A DNA stretch of 64,000 nucleotides from Streptomyces monomycini. Its GTDB lineage: Bacteria; Actinomycetota; Actinomycetes; Streptomycetales; Streptomycetaceae. A program made the translations under genes and the position numbers. Positions 39,464-47,167 of this stretch are shown here, in pieces (within the stretch, counting starts at the first letter, position 1; every line of letters starts with the position of its first letter). The DNA lies in contig NZ_JAFIQY010000030.1 in NCBI RefSeq assembly GCF_022271435.1, positions 1 through 64,000 on the forward strand, given 5' to 3'. Under the pieces are notes generated by a model. That model did not search any database, was not told where the DNA came from, and saw nothing but the letters and a program-made list of their open reading frames with translations.

Positions 39464-39537
39464 GCGGGCGATCCGGACGGGTCTTGAGCGGGCGGATCCG
39501 GACGGGGTCTGAGCGGGCGGTCCGGACGGGGCTCGGG
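39439..39537. repeat. 24-25 bp tandem repeat spanning a stop codon
   Basis: Four units of GCGGGCGGATCCGGACGGGG plus TCTGA start at 39439, 39464, 39488 and 39513. The first unit encodes the last residues and the TGA of the SorC-type regulator. Confidence 0.9.
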
Positions 39538-39658
39538 CCCTGGTGCGGACGGTTGTCCGCTCCCGTGTCAATCGCCGTCCGCCCGGCACCGGCCGGCTAA
39601 GTGATCTTGTACGGGGTGCGGGCGCGCACCCCGTGCCGGGCTGTGACAGCATCGGCGC

Positions 39659-40114
39659 ATGGTGATCCGCTCCGCTCCCCGCGCGGCTGTCGGCGTACTC
39701 GCTGCGCTGCTGGCCTGCCTGCTGCTGTTGGTGTCCGGCTGCTCCGGAGGCGGCAGCGGACAGGGGACCGCGAAGCCTACGCACGGGGCGCCCTCGGCGG
39801 GCGCCACGAACGCCACCGCGCCGGACTGGGCCAAGGGCATGGCGACCGTACCGGTCGGCAAGCTGCCCGCGCAGGCCCGCGACACGCTGCGGCTGATCGA
39901 CGCGCGCGGCCCGTTCCCGTACCCGAAGGACGGCACGGTCTTCGGCAACCACGAGCGGCAGCTGCCCAAGCAGAAGCGCGGCTACTACCACGAGTACACG
40001 GTCCGCACCCCGGGGTCGAAGGACCGCGGCGCGCGGCGGATCGTCACCGGCGACAGCCACGAGACGTACTACACCGACGACCACTACCGGACCTTCAAGG
40101 CGGTGCTCCGATGA
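39659..40114 (+). CDS. Guanyl-preferring ribonuclease (RNase Sa/N1 family) with lipobox
   Basis: A 151-residue protein. Residues 1-28 form a hydrophobic signal ending LVSGC with Cys28, a lipoprotein box, followed by a Gly/Ser linker. Residues 66-151 match Streptomyces RNase Sa: RDTLRLIDARGPFPYPKDG, YYHEYTVRTPG with catalytic Glu112, RGARRIVTG with catalytic Arg, and YYTDDHYRTF with catalytic His142. The disulfide cysteines of RNase Sa are absent. It cleaves RNA after G. The barstar gene overlaps its stop by 4 bp, giving a nuclease-inhibitor pair. The membrane-anchored form is less usual than the freely secreted one. Confidence 0.9.
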   Translation: MVIRSAPRAAVGVLAALLACLLLLVSGCSGGGSGQGTAKPTHGAPSAGATNATAPDWAKGMATVPVGKLPAQARDTLRLIDARGPFPYPKDGTVFGNHERQLPKQKRGYYHEYTVRTPGSKDRGARRIVTGDSHETYYTDDHYRTFKAVLR

Positions 40115-40560
40115 CGGCTCCCGTGCCCCGGCCGCTCGCGGCGGTGCTCGACGGCAGTACGCCCCCCGGGGTCGTGCCCTGGCCGCACGACCGGCCCGCG
40201 CAGGAAGCGCTGGACGCGGCGCGCGCGGCCGGCTGGCATGGTGCGCTGCTCGACCTCGAAGGAGTCTCCGACAAGGCGGAGTTCATGGACCGCTGCGCGG
40301 GGGCCCTGCGGCTGCCGTCCTGGTTCGGCCGCAACTGGGACGCACTCGCGGACTGCCTCACGGACCTGTCGTGGTGCCCTGCCGACCGCGGCCGGGTTCT
40401 GGTGGTGTGCGGCTGGCAGCAGTACGCGTCCGCAGCGCCCGACGACTGGAGCGTCGCGGAGGAGGTCATCGCGGACGCGGTGGGTTTCTGGCGCGACACG
40501 GACACCGGGCTGGTCGTCGTGATGGCGCGGGGCCGGGAGCCGGGGGCACGGACGGCGTGA
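40111..40560 (+). CDS. Barstar-family ribonuclease inhibitor
   Basis: A 149-residue cytoplasmic protein with a barstar domain over about 40-140: GALLDLEGVSDKAEFMDRCAGAL, then the helix-loop WFGRNWDALADCLTDL that plugs the nuclease active site, and VVVMARG at the end. The N-terminal 35 residues are extra compared with classical barstar. It should protect the cell from its partner RNase before export. ATG overlaps the RNase TGA, and its own TGA overlaps the next GTG. Confidence 0.93.
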   Translation: MTAPVPRPLAAVLDGSTPPGVVPWPHDRPAQEALDAARAAGWHGALLDLEGVSDKAEFMDRCAGALRLPSWFGRNWDALADCLTDLSWCPADRGRVLVVCGWQQYASAAPDDWSVAEEVIADAVGFWRDTDTGLVVVMARGREPGARTA

Positions 40561-40988
40561 CGTACGGGGGCGGGGAGCTGCGGGGCGGGGGGCGAACGCG
40601 CCTGGTGGCGGGTGTGGCGGCGTTGCTGACCGTCGCCGCCGGGCTCGGTGTCCGGGCCGGTGCGGCGCGCGTGGGGCTGGGGCCCGAGGTGGCCAAGTAC
40701 GCGGGCGACGCGCTGTACACCGTGCTGATCCAGGCGCTGGTGGTGGTGGCCGTGCCACGCATCCGGCCGCCGGTCGCGGCCGCCGTGGCGCTGGCCTTCA
40801 GCTGGGCGGTGGAGTTCGCGCAGCTCAGCGACGTACCGGCGGAGCTTTCCCGGCGCAGCGCGGTGGCCCGCCTGGTGCTCGGCTCGACCTTCAACGCGCC
40901 GGACCTGCTCTGGTACGCGGTGGGTGCCGCGGCCGCGTGGGCGGTGCACGGGTGGCTGCGGGCCCGGCGCCGTACCGGGGCGTACTGA
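40557..40988 (+). CDS. DUF2809-type small membrane protein
   Basis: A 143-residue protein with four hydrophobic segments (LVAGVAALLTVAAGLGVRAG; ALYTVLIQALVVVAV; VAAAVALAFSWAVEFAQL; DLLWYAVGAAAAWAVHGW). The FSWAVEFAQL and APDLLWYAVGA motifs fit DUF2809. Function unknown. It is translationally coupled to the barstar gene by a 4-bp overlap, so the three genes form one transcript, but I see no reason to tie it to RNase immunity. Confidence 0.8.
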   Translation: MTYGGGELRGGGRTRLVAGVAALLTVAAGLGVRAGAARVGLGPEVAKYAGDALYTVLIQALVVVAVPRIRPPVAAAVALAFSWAVEFAQLSDVPAELSRRSAVARLVLGSTFNAPDLLWYAVGAAAAWAVHGWLRARRRTGAY

Positions 40989-41189
40989 GCCGGCGACCGC
41001 GCCCCGCCACCACGAACCGGCGCCCGCCGCCACAAACCGGCGCCCGCTTCCGTACCCGCGCCCGCTTCCACGCCCGCTTCCACGCCCGCGCGCGAGCCGC
41101 CTCCCACGCCCGCTCCCGCCTCCCCTCCCGCCCCCGCGAGGTTTCACCCGCCCGCCGCCGGGCACCGAGGTGCGGCGGGAGGTGATGCG
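40989..41189. repeat. Strand-skewed C-rich low-complexity spacer
   Basis: CCGGCGCCCGC(C/T), then CACGCCCGCTTC and CCCGC(T/C)CCCGC(C/T)TCC blocks recur; G is nearly absent from long runs on the plus strand. No gene. The CNNM gene ribosome site (GCGGGAGGTGATG) is at its end. Confidence 0.7.
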
Positions 41190-42533
41190 GTGGCCGAGGT
41201 GCTGCTCCTACTGGTGGCGTTGGCGCTCACGCTGGCCTGTGCCGTGTTCGTCGCGGCGGAGTTCTCGCTGACGACGGTCGAGCGCAGTGCGGTGGAGCGC
41301 GCGGTGGAGGAGGGGGAGCGGGGAGCGGCAGGGGTGCTGAGCGCCGTCCGCGCGCTCGCCTTCCAACTGTCCGGCGCCCAGCTGGGCATCACCGTGACCT
41401 CCCTGGTCATCGGCATGCTCGCGGAACCGTCCCTGGCGGCGCTGCTGCGCGGCCCGCTCGCGGCGGCCGGACTGCCCGGCACGGTGGCCCCCGGCGTCGC
41501 GTCCGCGCTCGGTGTCGGTGTGTCCACGGTGGTGCTGATGGTCGTCGGCGAACTGGTGCCCAAGAACTGGGCGATCTCCCGGCCGCTGGCCGTGGCCCGG
41601 ATCGTGGCCGGACCACTGCGCGCCTTCAGCGCGGTGTTCGCCCCGTTCATCCGCCATCTGAACCAGTCCGCCAACCGGCTCGTACGCCGTTGCGGACTGG
41701 AGCCCACCGAGGAGCTGGAGTCTTCCCGGGGCCCGGCCGAACTGGTGTCCCTGGCCCGCTACTCGGCGCAGGAGGGCGCGCTGCCCGCCGACTCGGCCGA
41801 GCTGTTCGTCCGGACCCTGCACCTGAGCGAGCTGACCGCGCAGAACGTCATGACGCCGCGGGTGGACGTACGGGCCCTGGAGGCCCACGCCACGGCCGCC
41901 GACGCGGCCACGCTGACCCTGGCCACCGGACTGTCCCGGTTCCCCGTGTACCGCGGCGGCCTGGACGAGGTCGCCGGTACCGTGCACATCCGCGACGTCC
42001 TCGCCCTCACCCCGGATCAGCGGGCCGCCACCTCCGTCGCGGAGCTGGCCACCGAGCCCGTGCTCGTACCGGAGTCGCTGCCCGTCGACCGGCTGCTGGA
42101 CCGGCTGCGCACGGTCCGCACCATGGCCGTGGTGATCGACGAGTACGGCGGTACGGCCGGGATCGTCACCCTGGAGGACATCGTCGAGGAGATCGTCGGC
42201 GACGTACGGGACGAGCACGACCCGGCGGCGGGCCCGGATCTGCTGCGGACCGGGGCGCGTACCTGGGAGGCGGACGGCGGGGTACGCCTGGACGGGCTGG
42301 CCGGGATCGGCCTGGAGGCGCCCGAAGGTCCGTACGAGACGCTCGCCGGCCTGCTGGCCACCCGGCTGGGCCGGATCCCAAAACCCGGCGACGAGGTGGG
42401 GGTGGCGGACGGCTGGCGGCTGACGGTGCTCGCGGCGCGCCGGCACCGGGCGGAGCGGGTACGGGTGACGGCGCCCGCGGGCGCTTCCTCGTCCGGCGCC
42501 CGGGCCGCGGACGGGGGAGGGGAGCGGCCGTGA
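41190..42533 (+). CDS. CNNM/HlyC-type membrane protein with CBS domains (first of a pair)
   Basis: A 447-residue protein: DUF21 transmembrane domain (about 1-200, AEFSLTTVERSAVERAVEEGERGA, GITVTSLVIGMLAEP, ELVPKNWAI), CBS pair (about 215-335, NVMTPRVDVRAL, MAVVIDEYGGTAGIVTLEDIVEEIVGD) and a CorC_HlyC C-terminal domain. The family includes magnesium/cobalt transport-linked proteins; its old name, haemolysin, is misleading. GTG 41190 follows GGGAGG. The second paralogue starts inside its stop codon. Confidence 0.92.
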   Translation: MAEVLLLLVALALTLACAVFVAAEFSLTTVERSAVERAVEEGERGAAGVLSAVRALAFQLSGAQLGITVTSLVIGMLAEPSLAALLRGPLAAAGLPGTVAPGVASALGVGVSTVVLMVVGELVPKNWAISRPLAVARIVAGPLRAFSAVFAPFIRHLNQSANRLVRRCGLEPTEELESSRGPAELVSLARYSAQEGALPADSAELFVRTLHLSELTAQNVMTPRVDVRALEAHATAADAATLTLATGLSRFPVYRGGLDEVAGTVHIRDVLALTPDQRAATSVAELATEPVLVPESLPVDRLLDRLRTVRTMAVVIDEYGGTAGIVTLEDIVEEIVGDVRDEHDPAAGPDLLRTGARTWEADGGVRLDGLAGIGLEAPEGPYETLAGLLATRLGRIPKPGDEVGVADGWRLTVLAARRHRAERVRVTAPAGASSSGARAADGGGERP

Positions 42534-43576
42534 CCGCCGTACAACTGGCCGTCGCCGTACTGACGTTGTTCAGCAACGCCTTCTTCGTCGGCGGCGAATT
42601 CGCGATGATCTCCGTACGGCGCAGCCAGGTCGAACCGCGCGCCAAGGCCGGTGACCGGCGTGCCGGCCGGGTGCTGTGGGGCCTGGAACACCTCTCCGAG
42701 ATGCTCGCCACCGCCCAACTGGGCGTCACCGCCTCCTCGCTGCTCCTCGGCGCGATGGCGGAACCGGCCATCGCCCACCTCGCCGAGCCCGCCTTCGAGG
42801 CGCTGCGCGTCCCGCACGGGCTGGTCCACCCGATCGCGTTCGTCCTGGCGCTGACCCTGGCGACGTATCTGCACATGCTCGTCGGTGAGATGGTCCCCAA
42901 GAACGTCGCCCTGGCCGCGCCGGAGCGCGCCGCGCTGCTGCTGGGGCCGCCGCTGGTGGCCCTCACCCGCGCGCTGCGTCCCGTCGTCGTGAGCATCAAC
43001 GCCCTCGCCAACGCCCTGCTGCGGCTCTTCAGGACCGAGCCCAAGAACGAGGTCGCCGCCGCGTTCACCGACGAGGAACTCGCCCGTATCGTCCAGGAGT
43101 CCCATCACGCCGGGCTGCTCTCGGACACCGGCGGCGAGCGCCTGCGGGACGCGCTGGCGCTGGGGCGGCGGCCGGTCGGCAAGCTGCTCGTCCCGCTGGC
43201 GGAGATGGTCACCGTCGACCGGTCCGTCACCCCGGACGAGCTGGAACGCACCGCGGCCCGCGCCGGTTTCTCCCGGCTGCCGGTCACCGGAGCGGCCGGC
43301 ACGGTCCTCGGCTACCTCCACATCAAGGACACCCTCGGCGTCACCGACCGGGACCGGCCGTTCCCCCGCGACGCGCTGCGCCCGATGCCGCGGGTCGGCT
43401 GCGGCACGCCGCTCGACGACACCCTGACCGCGATGCGGACGGCCGGCACCCAGCTGGCCGCCGTCAGCGCCGAGCAGGGCGTGGTGCTCGGCTTCGTCAC
43501 CATGACGGACGTGCTGGACGAGCTGGTGGGCCCGCCGGAACGGGCCCGGCGCCGGCCGGCGGACCGGGAGCCGTGA
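42530..43576 (+). CDS. CNNM/HlyC-type membrane protein with CBS domains (second of a pair)
   Basis: A 348-residue paralogue of the preceding gene: DUF21 domain (GGEFAMISVRRSQVEPRAKAGDRRA, GVTASSLLLGAMAEP, GEMVPKNVALA), then a CBS pair (LLVPLAEMVTVDRSV, VVLGFVTMTDVLDELVG). It lacks the C-terminal CorC_HlyC domain found in the first, so the two may act as a heteromeric pair. GTG overlaps the upstream TGA by 4 bp. Confidence 0.92.
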   Translation: MTAVQLAVAVLTLFSNAFFVGGEFAMISVRRSQVEPRAKAGDRRAGRVLWGLEHLSEMLATAQLGVTASSLLLGAMAEPAIAHLAEPAFEALRVPHGLVHPIAFVLALTLATYLHMLVGEMVPKNVALAAPERAALLLGPPLVALTRALRPVVVSINALANALLRLFRTEPKNEVAAAFTDEELARIVQESHHAGLLSDTGGERLRDALALGRRPVGKLLVPLAEMVTVDRSVTPDELERTAARAGFSRLPVTGAAGTVLGYLHIKDTLGVTDRDRPFPRDALRPMPRVGCGTPLDDTLTAMRTAGTQLAAVSAEQGVVLGFVTMTDVLDELVGPPERARRRPADREP

Positions 43577-43628
43577 CGGGGACGCGCACCGGGAACCATG
43601 ACACGCAGGACTGGCAGGACACGACCGA

Positions 43629-43683
43629 GAGCCGGGACAGAGCCGGGACAGAGCCGGGACGGAGCCGGGACGGAGCCGGGAGC
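43629..43683. repeat. 11 bp tandem repeat, five copies
   Basis: GAGCCGGGACA/G steps every 11 bp from 43629, in the gap between the convergent CNNM and phosphatase genes. Confidence 0.9.
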
Positions 43684-43730
43684 CGCGGCAGGGCCGGTGC
43701 GCCCGCGCCCGCATCCGGACACCGCGCCGA

Positions 43731-44873
43731 TCAGTCGGACACCGCCGCGGAAGGCGAGGGGCGGACGGCCGGCCGCCGCGGACCGCCGGGAGGCTCGGCG
43801 CTCGTACGGGTGACAGCGGGCGGAGTGCGGACGTGGTGCTGCCGGGGCATGCTCGGCTCCAGCTCGACCAGGACGAGCGCGACGTCGTCGTCCTGGGCGC
43901 CGTGGGTGTGCCGGCACATCGTCGACAGCACCGCCTCGATCGCGTCGTTGAGATCGGGCAGTGAGCAGGCCGGCAGCAGCCCGGCCAGGTCGAGCATCGT
44001 GCCGTCGGGGTCGCGGGCCTCGGCGAGGCCGTCGGTGTAGAGCAGCAGCCGGTCGCCGGGGGACAGCTCCACCTCCTGCACGCGCGGCAGCGGCAGCAGC
44101 CCGATGGGGGTGGTCGGCTCGGACGGGGTGAGCAGGACGGGCGGGCCGGTGGCGGGCAGGTGCAGGGGCGGGTGGTGGCCGCAGTTGACCAGGCGGAGCC
44201 GGCCGGGGGATATCTCGGCTATGACGGCGGTGATGAAGTCCTCGGGCCCGAGGTCGTCGATCAGCCGCCGGTCGACCTCCTCGGCCACCTCGGCGAGGTT
44301 GCTGCGGGTGTAGGCGCAGTCGCGGAAGTGCCCTATGGCCGCGGCGGACAGGCGTACGGCCTCCAGGCCCTTGCCGCGGACGTCGCCGATCAGCACCCGC
44401 AGTCCGCTGGGGGTGTCGGCGAAGGCGTACAGATCACCGCCGATGACGGCGCGGGGCGCAGCGGAGCGGTAGCGGGCGCAGACCGAGGCCCCGCTGACCC
44501 GGAACGAGGTCGGCCGCAGGATGGCGCGCTGGGCCGCGGCCGCGACCCCGGCGAGCTGGTTGTCCAGGGCGGCCTGCCGGTCCGAGGCCCAGGTCGCGTA
44601 GGCCGCGGCGGCGGCGAGCACGGTCAGGGACAGCAGCTGGTCGGTGCGGGCCAGCGTGTGTTCGCGTCCGGCGACGGCTATGCCCAGGAGCAGGGCGGTG
44701 AACGAGACCACGGCCGTGCACGCGCCTTCGAGTCTCGTCGCCGCCACCAGTGGGCCCACCAGCAGCAGCCCGGCCAGGCTGACGTCGGGGCCCAGTGCCA
44801 GGTCGCAGGCCGCCACGGCGGCCCCCGCCACGGCCGTGAGCAGCAGCAGGGCGCCCTGTCGGACTTCGCGCAT
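43731..44873 (-). CDS. Membrane-anchored PP2C-type (SpoIIE/RsbU) serine phosphatase
   Basis: A 380-residue protein: an N-terminal membrane domain of several hydrophobic segments (about 8-100), then a SpoIIE-like phosphatase domain (about 130-335) with AVIGGDLYAFADTPSGLRVLIGDVRGKGLEA, LVNCGHHPPL, GDRLLLYTDGLAEARD and DDDVALVLVEL, the Asp residues that bind two metals. Such phosphatases act on anti-sigma-factor antagonists; no sigma or anti-sigma gene is adjacent. ATG 44873 with GGGGAGG upstream is preferred to an earlier ATG at 44957. The C-terminal 45 residues are a disordered Pro/Arg tail. Confidence 0.9.
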   Translation of the reverse strand: MREVRQGALLLLTAVAGAAVAACDLALGPDVSLAGLLLVGPLVAATRLEGACTAVVSFTALLLGIAVAGREHTLARTDQLLSLTVLAAAAAYATWASDRQAALDNQLAGVAAAAQRAILRPTSFRVSGASVCARYRSAAPRAVIGGDLYAFADTPSGLRVLIGDVRGKGLEAVRLSAAAIGHFRDCAYTRSNLAEVAEEVDRRLIDDLGPEDFITAVIAEISPGRLRLVNCGHHPPLHLPATGPPVLLTPSEPTTPIGLLPLPRVQEVELSPGDRLLLYTDGLAEARDPDGTMLDLAGLLPACSLPDLNDAIEAVLSTMCRHTHGAQDDDVALVLVELEPSMPRQHHVRTPPAVTRTSAEPPGGPRRPAVRPSPSAAVSD

Positions 44874-45369
44874 GTCCTCCCCTTCCCCCACGGCCGATGC
44901 GGCTGCGCCCGGCCCGGCCGGGCACCGCCGCGCGTCGCGGTTACTGTACGTATCCATATGCGAAGTGCTCGCCCAGGCTTTCGGTGGCCCGGCGGTCGCG
45001 GCGGATCGACACCCGAAGCGGCCTGTACACGGTTCTACCCACCTGCTGGCCAGCAAGAACCTCTCGGGCCGTCATATGGTCACATCAATGTCGAACCGCA
45101 GGTGACCGGCCGTCCCTACCGTCGAAGACCAGCCATTTCGGTTACTCATAGTCACTAAGTGGCGTTCCGTGAGAGGTCGCCGCACGGTGTGCGGTGCCGT
45201 CCCGGGAGGGGCGCGCGGCGGGGGCGGCGGCGGGGGTAAGGGATCACCGGTTCGCCCTCGGGCGGATTCATCAGGGATGATGTCCTAGGAGCCGCATCCT
45301 GACCGGTGCCGGTTCGGAAGCTGACTCCCCACCCGCCCGAGCAGTGAACCCGCAGGTGAGAGAGCCAGT
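44874..45369. other. 496 bp divergent intergenic region (phosphatase / guaB1)
   Basis: No gene seen. It contains a short hairpin CCGCAC-GGT-GTGCGG (45180-45194) and a G-rich stretch at about 45210-45240. The guaB1 ribosome site GAGAGAG lies at 45358-45364. Confidence 0.6.
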
Positions 45370-46809
45370 ATGAAGTTTCTGAACGATGCCAAGCCGCCGT
45401 ACGACCTGACGTACGACGATGTGTTCATGGTGCCCGGCCGCTCCGCGGTGGGCTCCCGTCAGGGCGTGGACCTGTCCGCGCCGGACGGCACCGGTACGAC
45501 CATCCCGCTGGTGGTCGCCAACATGACCGCCATCGCCGGCCGCCGGATGGCCGAGACCGTGGCCCGCCGCGGCGGCCTGGTCGTCATTCCGCAGGACATC
45601 CCGATCGAGGTCGTCACCGACGTCGTCAGCTGGGTCAAGCGCCGCCACCTGGTCCTGGACACGCCGATCGTGCTGTCCCCGGTCTCCACCGTCGCCGACG
45701 CCCTGTCGCTGCTGCCCAAGCGGGCGCACGGCGCGGGCATCGTCGTCGAGGGCGGCCGCCCGGTCGGCGTCGTCACCGAGCACGACCTGGCCGGCGTGGA
45801 CCGCTTCACCCAGGTCTCCGAGGTCATGTCCAAGGACCTGCTGGTCCTGGACGCGGACATCGACCCCCGCGAGGCGTTCAACCGGCTCGACGCCGCCAAC
45901 CGCAAGCTGGCCCCGGCGGTCGACGCCGACGGCATGTTGGCGGGCATCCTGACCCGTAAGGGCGCCCTCCGCGCGACCCTCTACACGCCCGCCACGGACG
46001 CCGACGGCAAGCTGCGCATCGCCGCCGCCGTGGGCATCAACGGCGACGTGGCCGGCAAGGCCAAGGCGCTGCTGGCGGCCGGTGTGGACACCCTCGTGGT
46101 GGACACCGCGCACGGCCACCAGGAGTCGATGATCAGCGCGGTCAAGGCCGTCCGGGCGCTCGACCCGCAGGTGCCGATCGTGGCCGGCAACATCGTCGCC
46201 GCCTCGGGCGTGCGCGACCTGATCGAGGCCGGCGCGGACATCATCAAGGTCGGTGTGGGCCCGGGCGCCATGTGCACCACCCGCATGATGACCGGCGTGG
46301 GCCGCCCGCAGTTCTCCGCCGTCCTGGAGTGCGCCGCCGAGGCGAAGAAGTTCGGCAAGCACGTCTGGGCGGACGGCGGCGTGCGCCACCCGCGCGACGT
46401 GGCGATGGCGCTGGCCGCCGGCGCGTCCAACGTCATGATCGGCTCCTGGTTCGCCGGTACGTACGAGTCGCCCGGCGACCTCCAGCACACCGCCGACGGC
46501 CGCCCGTACAAGGAGAGCTTCGGCATGGCCTCGGCGCGCGCGGTCCGCAACCGTACGAGCGAGGAGTCGGCGTACGACCGGGCGCGCAAGGGCCTGTTCG
46601 AGGAGGGCATCTCCACCTCGCGGATGTTCGTCGACCCGGCCCGCCCCGGCGTCGAGGACCTGATCGACTCGATCATCGCGGGCGTCCGCAGCTCCTGCAC
46701 GTACGCGGGCGCGGCCTCCCTGGAGGAGTTCGCCGAGAAGGCCGTCGTCGGCGTGCAGAGCGCCGCGGGCTACGCGGAGGGCAAGCCGCTGCACGCCAGC
46801 TGGAACTGA
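45370..46809 (+). CDS. guaB1: GuaB1-type IMPDH-family protein (probable GMP reductase)
   Basis: A 479-residue TIM-barrel protein with an inserted CBS pair (about 95-215). The catalytic Cys loop is KVGVGPGAMCTTRMMTG, and ADGGVRHPRDVAMALAAGAS binds phosphate. It opens with FLNDAKPPYDLTYDDVFMVPGRS, the GuaB1 form, which differs from the main IMP dehydrogenase GuaB2. The mycobacterial homologue has been reported to act as a GMP reductase (GMP to IMP); I infer the same here. It is transcribed alone and ends at a strong hairpin. Confidence 0.92.
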   Translation: MKFLNDAKPPYDLTYDDVFMVPGRSAVGSRQGVDLSAPDGTGTTIPLVVANMTAIAGRRMAETVARRGGLVVIPQDIPIEVVTDVVSWVKRRHLVLDTPIVLSPVSTVADALSLLPKRAHGAGIVVEGGRPVGVVTEHDLAGVDRFTQVSEVMSKDLLVLDADIDPREAFNRLDAANRKLAPAVDADGMLAGILTRKGALRATLYTPATDADGKLRIAAAVGINGDVAGKAKALLAAGVDTLVVDTAHGHQESMISAVKAVRALDPQVPIVAGNIVAASGVRDLIEAGADIIKVGVGPGAMCTTRMMTGVGRPQFSAVLECAAEAKKFGKHVWADGGVRHPRDVAMALAAGASNVMIGSWFAGTYESPGDLQHTADGRPYKESFGMASARAVRNRTSEESAYDRARKGLFEEGISTSRMFVDPARPGVEDLIDSIIAGVRSSCTYAGAASLEEFAEKAVVGVQSAAGYAEGKPLHASWN

Positions 46810-46836
46810 TCCGCCGCCCGTCAGGGCACCGGCCGT

Positions 46837-46871
46837 CCGGCCCCGCACCGAGTGTTTCGGTGCGGGGCCGG
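46837..46871 (+). terminator. Terminator after guaB1
   Basis: Perfect 15-bp arms 46837-46851 and 46857-46871 (CCGGCCCCGCACCGA and complement), 5-nt loop. Confidence 0.93.
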
Positions 46872-46929
46872 AGGCGTTTACGGGGTGGACGGGCCGGGAA
46901 CGTCCGACCGGTGAGATTTGTCGTTTGTG

Positions 46930-46987
46930 CGCAACGAACGACCGTTCCGCGACAAGGTGCGCAACGAAAGTTCACGGTTGCGCAAGG
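46930..46987 (+). promoter_or_regulatory. Triple CGCAA element upstream of permease
   Basis: CGCAACGAA at 46930-46938, again at 46960-46968, and CGCAAGG at 46981-46987; starts are 30 and 21 bp apart, close to three and two helical turns. Essentially the same arrangement (31 and 22 bp) lies upstream of the amidase gene at 51278. It is likely the binding region of one regulator, with the AsnC-type gene at 48663 as first candidate. Confidence 0.65.
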
Positions 46988-47167
46988 ATCCTGCATTACG
47001 GCAGCTCACGCGCGCCCCGTACAGTCATGCGCTGTACGTGGAGTGGCGGGGACCGCCTGCTCGGCGGTTCCCCCCTTTCTGACACGGGTCGTTTCGGCGT
47101 ACCCGCACCCGGGAACCGCTGTCGGTCGTCCGCCACCGTGACCGGCAGCGATGAAGGAGCCACCCCA

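Larger units (their letters stand above)
46810..47167. other. 358 bp intergenic region (guaB1 / permease)
   Basis: It holds the guaB1 terminator (46837-46871) and the triple CGCAA regulatory element (46930-46987). From 46988 to the ribosome site AAGGAG (47153-47158) I see no further structure. Confidence 0.8.
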
